Below are positions 3,245-6,451 of a stretch of 6,451 bases of DNA, piece after piece (within the stretch, counting starts at the first letter, position 1; each line of letters starts with the position of its first letter). The notes beneath the pieces are model-generated. The model saw only the letters and a program-made list of their open reading frames with translations. It searched no databases and was not told the DNA's origin. Source of the DNA: Balneolales bacterium. Its GTDB lineage: Bacteria > Bacteroidota > Rhodothermia > Balneolales > Natronogracilivirgulaceae. Location of the stretch: assembly GCA_007131625.1 (NCBI GenBank), contig SLQC01000136.1, positions 1 through 6,451 of the forward strand, written 5' to 3'. The position numbers and the translations under genes were made by a program.

Positions 3245-5953
3245 ATGTTACTGATTCCAGATATGTTTAGCTTCAAAACCGCCTGGCGGGATGCACGCTC
3301 GCAGTACAAAAGCCTTTTGCTCTATTGCAGCGGAATTGTGGCCGGGGTCGCCGCATTGGTTGCCATTTTGTCGTTTCGCAGTGATGTGATGCTTACGGTA
3401 GATGATCAGGCAAAGGAGCTTCTTGGTTCGGATCTTGAAATTTCACAATATGCGCCATATCCGGAAAGTCTGAATGCGTATATCGATTCTATAGGCGGGG
3501 AACAGTCCCGTGCCATTGAATTTTCTACGATGGTGGTTTACGGTACATCGGGCAAAACCCTGTTGTCACAAATTCGTGCAATTGAGGGCGGGTTTCCGTT
3601 TTACGGAGAAATCAAAACCGAACCGGAAGATGCGGCATTCCGGTACCAAAATGAGCGATCGGCACTGGTTGATCGTCCCGTGATGAACCAGCTGGGACTG
3701 GTGGTCGGTGACTCTATCCGTGTCGGCAATGAATTACTTGTGATCTCTGGAATTATTCTGGAAATTCCGGGAGAATCAGCCGCATTTTCATTGGTAGGAC
3801 CGCGGGTGATCATTCCAAGGGATGTGGTCGAAGGATCCGGACTGCTGGATCGTGGAAGCATAGTACAGTATAAAACGTATTTTCGTTTTGGAGATGTGAT
3901 TGAAAGCAGATCGGATCAAAGTTTTTATGGTATTTCCAAATACAGACCCGGCACTGAGCCAGAAAGCAGTTTTGAAACGGAATCCGATAGCAAAGAGAAT
4001 GGGAAGCAAGATAAGTCCGGGATGGAGAAAGGCGGTGGAAAGGTAGCAAAGAAGCACGATCTTGACCGGATTACCTCGGAGATACGAGAACTTGCCGATG
4101 ATCGTCGTATAAGAATCAGCACTGTTGAATCCAGAAAAGAAGATTTTGCCGAGGTTGTTGACACTCTTGCCCGGTTTTTAGGAATGATCGGTTTCATCGC
4201 TTTGATGCTCGGTGCTCTGGGTGTGGCGAGTGCTGTATATGTGTACATAAAACGGAAAAGCGCGACAGTTGCAACACTGCGCTGCCTCGGCGCTTCATCC
4301 CGGCAAACGCTGCAAATTTTCGGGCTTCAGATCATGGGACTCGGATTGATTGGGTCGATGACAGGATCGCTGTTTGGACTTCTGATCCAGCGCTTGCTGC
4401 CGTTGCTTTTTGCCGATTTTCTTCCATTCGAACTGTTGCAGCAGGTCTCGGTTCCGGCCTTGATACTTGGCTTTCTTACTGGAGTCATGGTCAGTTTCAG
4501 CCTCGCACTTTTGCCACTTATCAGCATCAATAATATACCACCGCTGCTTACTATCCGAAGTACCGATTATTCACCACTGGCAAATGTCGCAAAAAGTACA
4601 AGAATGGCTGTCAGTACCGGCATTGTCGTCGCTCTTACCATGATATTGGCGCTGCTGCTTGAAAGCCTGCTAGTTGCTTCGATCTTTATTGGGGGTCTGA
4701 TAATTTCTGTACTGATTCTTCTTGCAACTTCCCGGCTGTTGATCCAGATCGCAAGAAAGCTGCGTTTACCCGCTTTCTCCTATGTCTGGCGGCAGGGCAT
4801 CGCCAATATGTTTCGACCGAACAATCAGACAGCAATATTGGTGACGACACTCGGAATGGGCATGCTGCTAATCGGTTCGATGTACCTCTCGCAGGAGATG
4901 ATTCTTGCGCGCATCAATCTGCAAACCGGTGGTGATCAGCCCAATCTGGTGTTTTATGATATTCAATCCGACCAGAATGAGGATGTCATGGATATTGCCA
5001 AAAGGGAGGGAGCTCGCATAATTGAAAATGTGCCGATTGTTTCGATGCGGTTGTCGCATATCGGAAAACGATCCATCCGGGAAATTCGGGATGACACCAC
5101 AAGACAGGCAAGCAACTGGGCGCTTACTCGTGAGTATCGTGTCACTTATCGTGAAAAACTGAATGAGGCAGAAAAGATCCTGGAAGGTGAATGGATCGGA
5201 CGATCTGAAGGCATTGACTCAGGTGTCAGAATTCCGATTTCCCTGGAACACAGGTATGCCGAGGATCTGAATGTTTCAATAGGCGATTCACTTACTTTTA
5301 ACTTGCAGGGTGTACCGGTAGAAACCAGGATTGCTTCCATCAGGGAAGTGGATTTTCAGCGTCCACAACCTAATTTTTTTGTTCTTTTTCCGGCAGGAGT
5401 CCTGGGTCAGGTGCCTCGTTTTTATGCACTGACAATCCACACTCCGGATGAACAGACCACATCAACGCTGCAACAGGAGGTGGTTCGGGCCCATCCCAAT
5501 GTATCAGCTATAGATATCGGACTTGTACTGGAAAGTGTCCGGTCATTTCTCGATAAAGTGGCAATGGCGGTGCAGTTTATGGCCCTTTTCAGCATCGTAA
5601 CCGGACTGATTGTGCTGGCGAGTGCCGTGGCCATCAGCCGGTTTCAGCGTATACGTGAAACGGTTTTGCTGCGGACACTCGGAGCATCCCGTCGGCAGAT
5701 ACGCGGTATTCAATTTGTAGAATACCTGTGGCTAGGCTTGCTGGCCTGCATGACCGGATTGTTGCTTGCATTTGTAGCGAGCTTGCTTCTGGCGTGGTTT
5801 TACTTCGATCTTGTATTTGTCCCTGACCTGCTCGCCATTGGCAGTGTGTCACTTATTATTATTGTACTCACGCTCGGTGTCGGATTTCTGAATATGGGAA
5901 ACGTTCTGAGCACCCGGCCACTGGAAGTATTGCGCATGAATGCAGAGGGATGA
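3245..5953 (+). CDS. ybbP: ABC transporter permease, YbbP/FtsX-MacB fold, 10 membrane helices, with charged insert
   Basis: This 902-residue inner-membrane permease is the partner of the preceding ATPase. It has two FtsX-type halves. Predicted helices lie near residues 22-44, 308-335, 358-381, 402-427, 454-474, 474-499, 527-549, 774-800, 824-856 and 862-886. Periplasmic domains lie at about 45-305 (MacB-like core) and 550-770. The cytoplasmic coupling segments after helices 2 and 8 both read TLRCLGASSRQ / TLRTLGASRRQ, which marks the duplicated FtsX domains. The 10-helix layout, with two large periplasmic domains in one chain, is that of YbbP rather than of four-helix LolC/E or MacB. E. coli YbbP is about 800 residues. 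Part of the extra length is a Glu/Lys/Ser/Gly-rich stretch at about 238-272 before the helix leading into TM2. Start and end look complete (final RPLEVLRM). The substrate is unknown; lipids or other hydrophobic compounds are plausible from the tesA context. Confidence 0.93.
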   Translation: MLLIPDMFSFKTAWRDARSQYKSLLLYCSGIVAGVAALVAILSFRSDVMLTVDDQAKELLGSDLEISQYAPYPESLNAYIDSIGGEQSRAIEFSTMVVYGTSGKTLLSQIRAIEGGFPFYGEIKTEPEDAAFRYQNERSALVDRPVMNQLGLVVGDSIRVGNELLVISGIILEIPGESAAFSLVGPRVIIPRDVVEGSGLLDRGSIVQYKTYFRFGDVIESRSDQSFYGISKYRPGTEPESSFETESDSKENGKQDKSGMEKGGGKVAKKHDLDRITSEIRELADDRRIRISTVESRKEDFAEVVDTLARFLGMIGFIALMLGALGVASAVYVYIKRKSATVATLRCLGASSRQTLQIFGLQIMGLGLIGSMTGSLFGLLIQRLLPLLFADFLPFELLQQVSVPALILGFLTGVMVSFSLALLPLISINNIPPLLTIRSTDYSPLANVAKSTRMAVSTGIVVALTMILALLLESLLVASIFIGGLIISVLILLATSRLLIQIARKLRLPAFSYVWRQGIANMFRPNNQTAILVTTLGMGMLLIGSMYLSQEMILARINLQTGGDQPNLVFYDIQSDQNEDVMDIAKREGARIIENVPIVSMRLSHIGKRSIREIRDDTTRQASNWALTREYRVTYREKLNEAEKILEGEWIGRSEGIDSGVRIPISLEHRYAEDLNVSIGDSLTFNLQGVPVETRIASIREVDFQRPQPNFFVLFPAGVLGQVPRFYALTIHTPDEQTTSTLQQEVVRAHPNVSAIDIGLVLESVRSFLDKVAMAVQFMALFSIVTGLIVLASAVAISRFQRIRETVLLRTLGASRRQIRGIQFVEYLWLGLLACMTGLLLAFVASLLLAWFYFDLVFVPDLLAIGSVSLIIIVLTLGVGFLNMGNVLSTRPLEVLRMNAEG

Positions 5954-5977
5954 TATCCCCTTATCCCGTCTGCATTC
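5938..5977 (+). terminator. Hairpin at the end of the ABC operon, probable terminator
   Basis: GAATGCAGA (5938-5946) pairs perfectly with TCTGCATTC (5969-5977). The stem continues inward as GGGAT (5947-5951) with ATCCC (5963-5967) across one bulged G (5968), leaving an 11-nt loop. The permease TGA (5951-5953) lies at the top of the stem and the start of the loop. No strong T-tract follows (TCCCATTGTTT), so termination may be factor-dependent, or the hairpin may protect the mRNA end. Confidence 0.5.
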
Positions 5978-6037
5978 TCCCATTGTTTACGGTGGAGCCT
6001 ATCTCGGTTTAAATATTAATGCGCAACAAGTTATTAA

Positions 6038-6256
6038 ATGGCGGAACTTCTGATACAGTTTACTGATGTACTGCTTGAGTCACCGCAAAATCCGCATTTA
6101 TCTCAGATGGATTCAAAAAAAATGGGTTTGATGGAAAATGTGAGCAAGTCAGAAGATTTATCGCTTATTCTTGCCAATGAAATGGCTGATCAAATCTTTC
6201 AATGTCTTGCCAAAGAAATACAAACTATAATTGCACTTGCTGTTTATGATTTTTAA
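6038..6256 (+). CDS. Hypothetical 72-residue protein, unrecognised
   Basis: The frame begins MAELLIQFTDVLLE at ATG 6038, right after an in-frame TAA, and ends at TAA 6254-6256. The middle is hydrophilic (HLSQMDSKKMGLMENV). The second half looks like one amphipathic to hydrophobic helix (LANEMADQIFQCLAKEIQTIIALAV). No signal peptide, catalytic motif or family is recognised, and no Shine-Dalgarno is visible. The region is clearly richer in A+T than the transporter genes, which fits either foreign or decaying sequence, or simple non-coding DNA. It lies 84 nt after the permease stop and beyond the hairpin, so it is probably not in that operon. It could be a small real protein or a chance frame. 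Confidence 0.25.
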   Translation: MAELLIQFTDVLLESPQNPHLSQMDSKKMGLMENVSKSEDLSLILANEMADQIFQCLAKEIQTIIALAVYDF

Positions 6257-6325
6257 TTAGTACGGGTATATTTCGATGAATTAAACTAAAAGAAAAGGGA
6301 AAAAGAAGAGTCAGCACGGATAATT

Positions 6326-6451
6326 ATGTTTGAGGATAATGTGGATTGTGCGAAGATTTCTCACTTTGATTTCGATAATTACAGTCAAGGAGTGGAAACG
6401 TACTTAAAACCGGCGCGATTTGGACGACATACTGGTTCAGATAAGCATTCA
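6326..6451 (+). CDS. Possible start of an unrecognised gene running off the right edge
   Basis: ATG 6326 opens a frame of 42 codons (MFEDNVDCAKISHFDFDNYS and on) that stays open to the window end. Upstream, a purine-rich run (AAAAGGGAAAAAGAAGAG, about 6293-6310) could assist ribosome binding, but it is too far for a standard Shine-Dalgarno. The residue mix is plausible for a soluble protein, yet 42 codons without a stop is weak evidence, and no family is recognised. Confidence 0.25.
   Translation, partial: MFEDNVDCAKISHFDFDNYSQGVETYLKPARFGRHTGSDKHS

Noticed and set aside
3788..4248. Minus-strand frames opposite the permease's charged insert
   Set aside because: They arise from the biased codon composition of the insert and flanks, and overlap a clear permease reading frame.
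1..6451. CRISPR array, tRNA, intact insertion sequence, prophage or defence genes
   Set aside because: No regularly spaced repeats, cloverleaf-like sequence, transposase motifs or terminal inverted repeats were seen on either strand.

Overview
The window reads as an ordinary chromosomal stretch of a free-living bacterium, probably of the Bacteroidota/Rhodothermota/Balneolota group. That placement is an inference. It rests on a TrpB2-type tryptophan synthase beta chain, a small stand-alone Smr protein starting MAKLKLDLHDIYN, a TATATTTG box like the Bacteroidota -7 element, mostly weak Shine-Dalgarno sequences, and a permease of the type I associate with that group. There are no tRNA or rRNA genes, CRISPR arrays or intact insertion sequences.

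Layout, left to right. (1) 2-523, +: the C-terminal part of a trpB2 gene whose front lies outside the window. (2) 526-708, -: a small Smr-domain gene converging on trpB2 with a 2-nt gap. Its Smr domain stops early, and a 7-bp inverted repeat (532-561) sits exactly at the break. (3) 717-1014: about 300 nt with no convincing gene, holding a candidate promoter for the Smr gene. (4) 1015-1227 and 1242-1454, -: two tandem 70-residue DUF2905 membrane proteins, clearly paralogous. They are preceded by a tiny leader ORF with the best Shine-Dalgarno of the window and by two perfect palindromes. (5) 1626-2315, -: an exported SGNH/GDSL esterase of the TesA type with all catalytic residues. (6) 2502-3236 and 3245-5953, +: an ABC ATPase and a 902-residue FtsX/MacB-fold permease of the YbbA-YbbP type, separated by 8 nt and ended by a strong hairpin. 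(7) 5978-6451: A+T-rich sequence with one unrecognised small ORF and the possible start of another.

The best-supported functional unit is tesA facing ybbA-ybbP. The same divergent layout is known in E. coli. The ATPase and permease form a type VII (MacB/LolCDE-like) complex, which uses ATP in the cytoplasm to move periplasmic domains rather than to pump through a channel. The esterase is exported to the side where those domains sit, so joint extraction and hydrolysis of an acyl or other hydrophobic compound is plausible. I found no clearly new system. The most interesting loose ends are the broken Smr gene with its hairpin, the leader ORF in frame with DUF2905, the small ORF with an inverted repeat between tesA and ybbA, and a charged insert in the permease.
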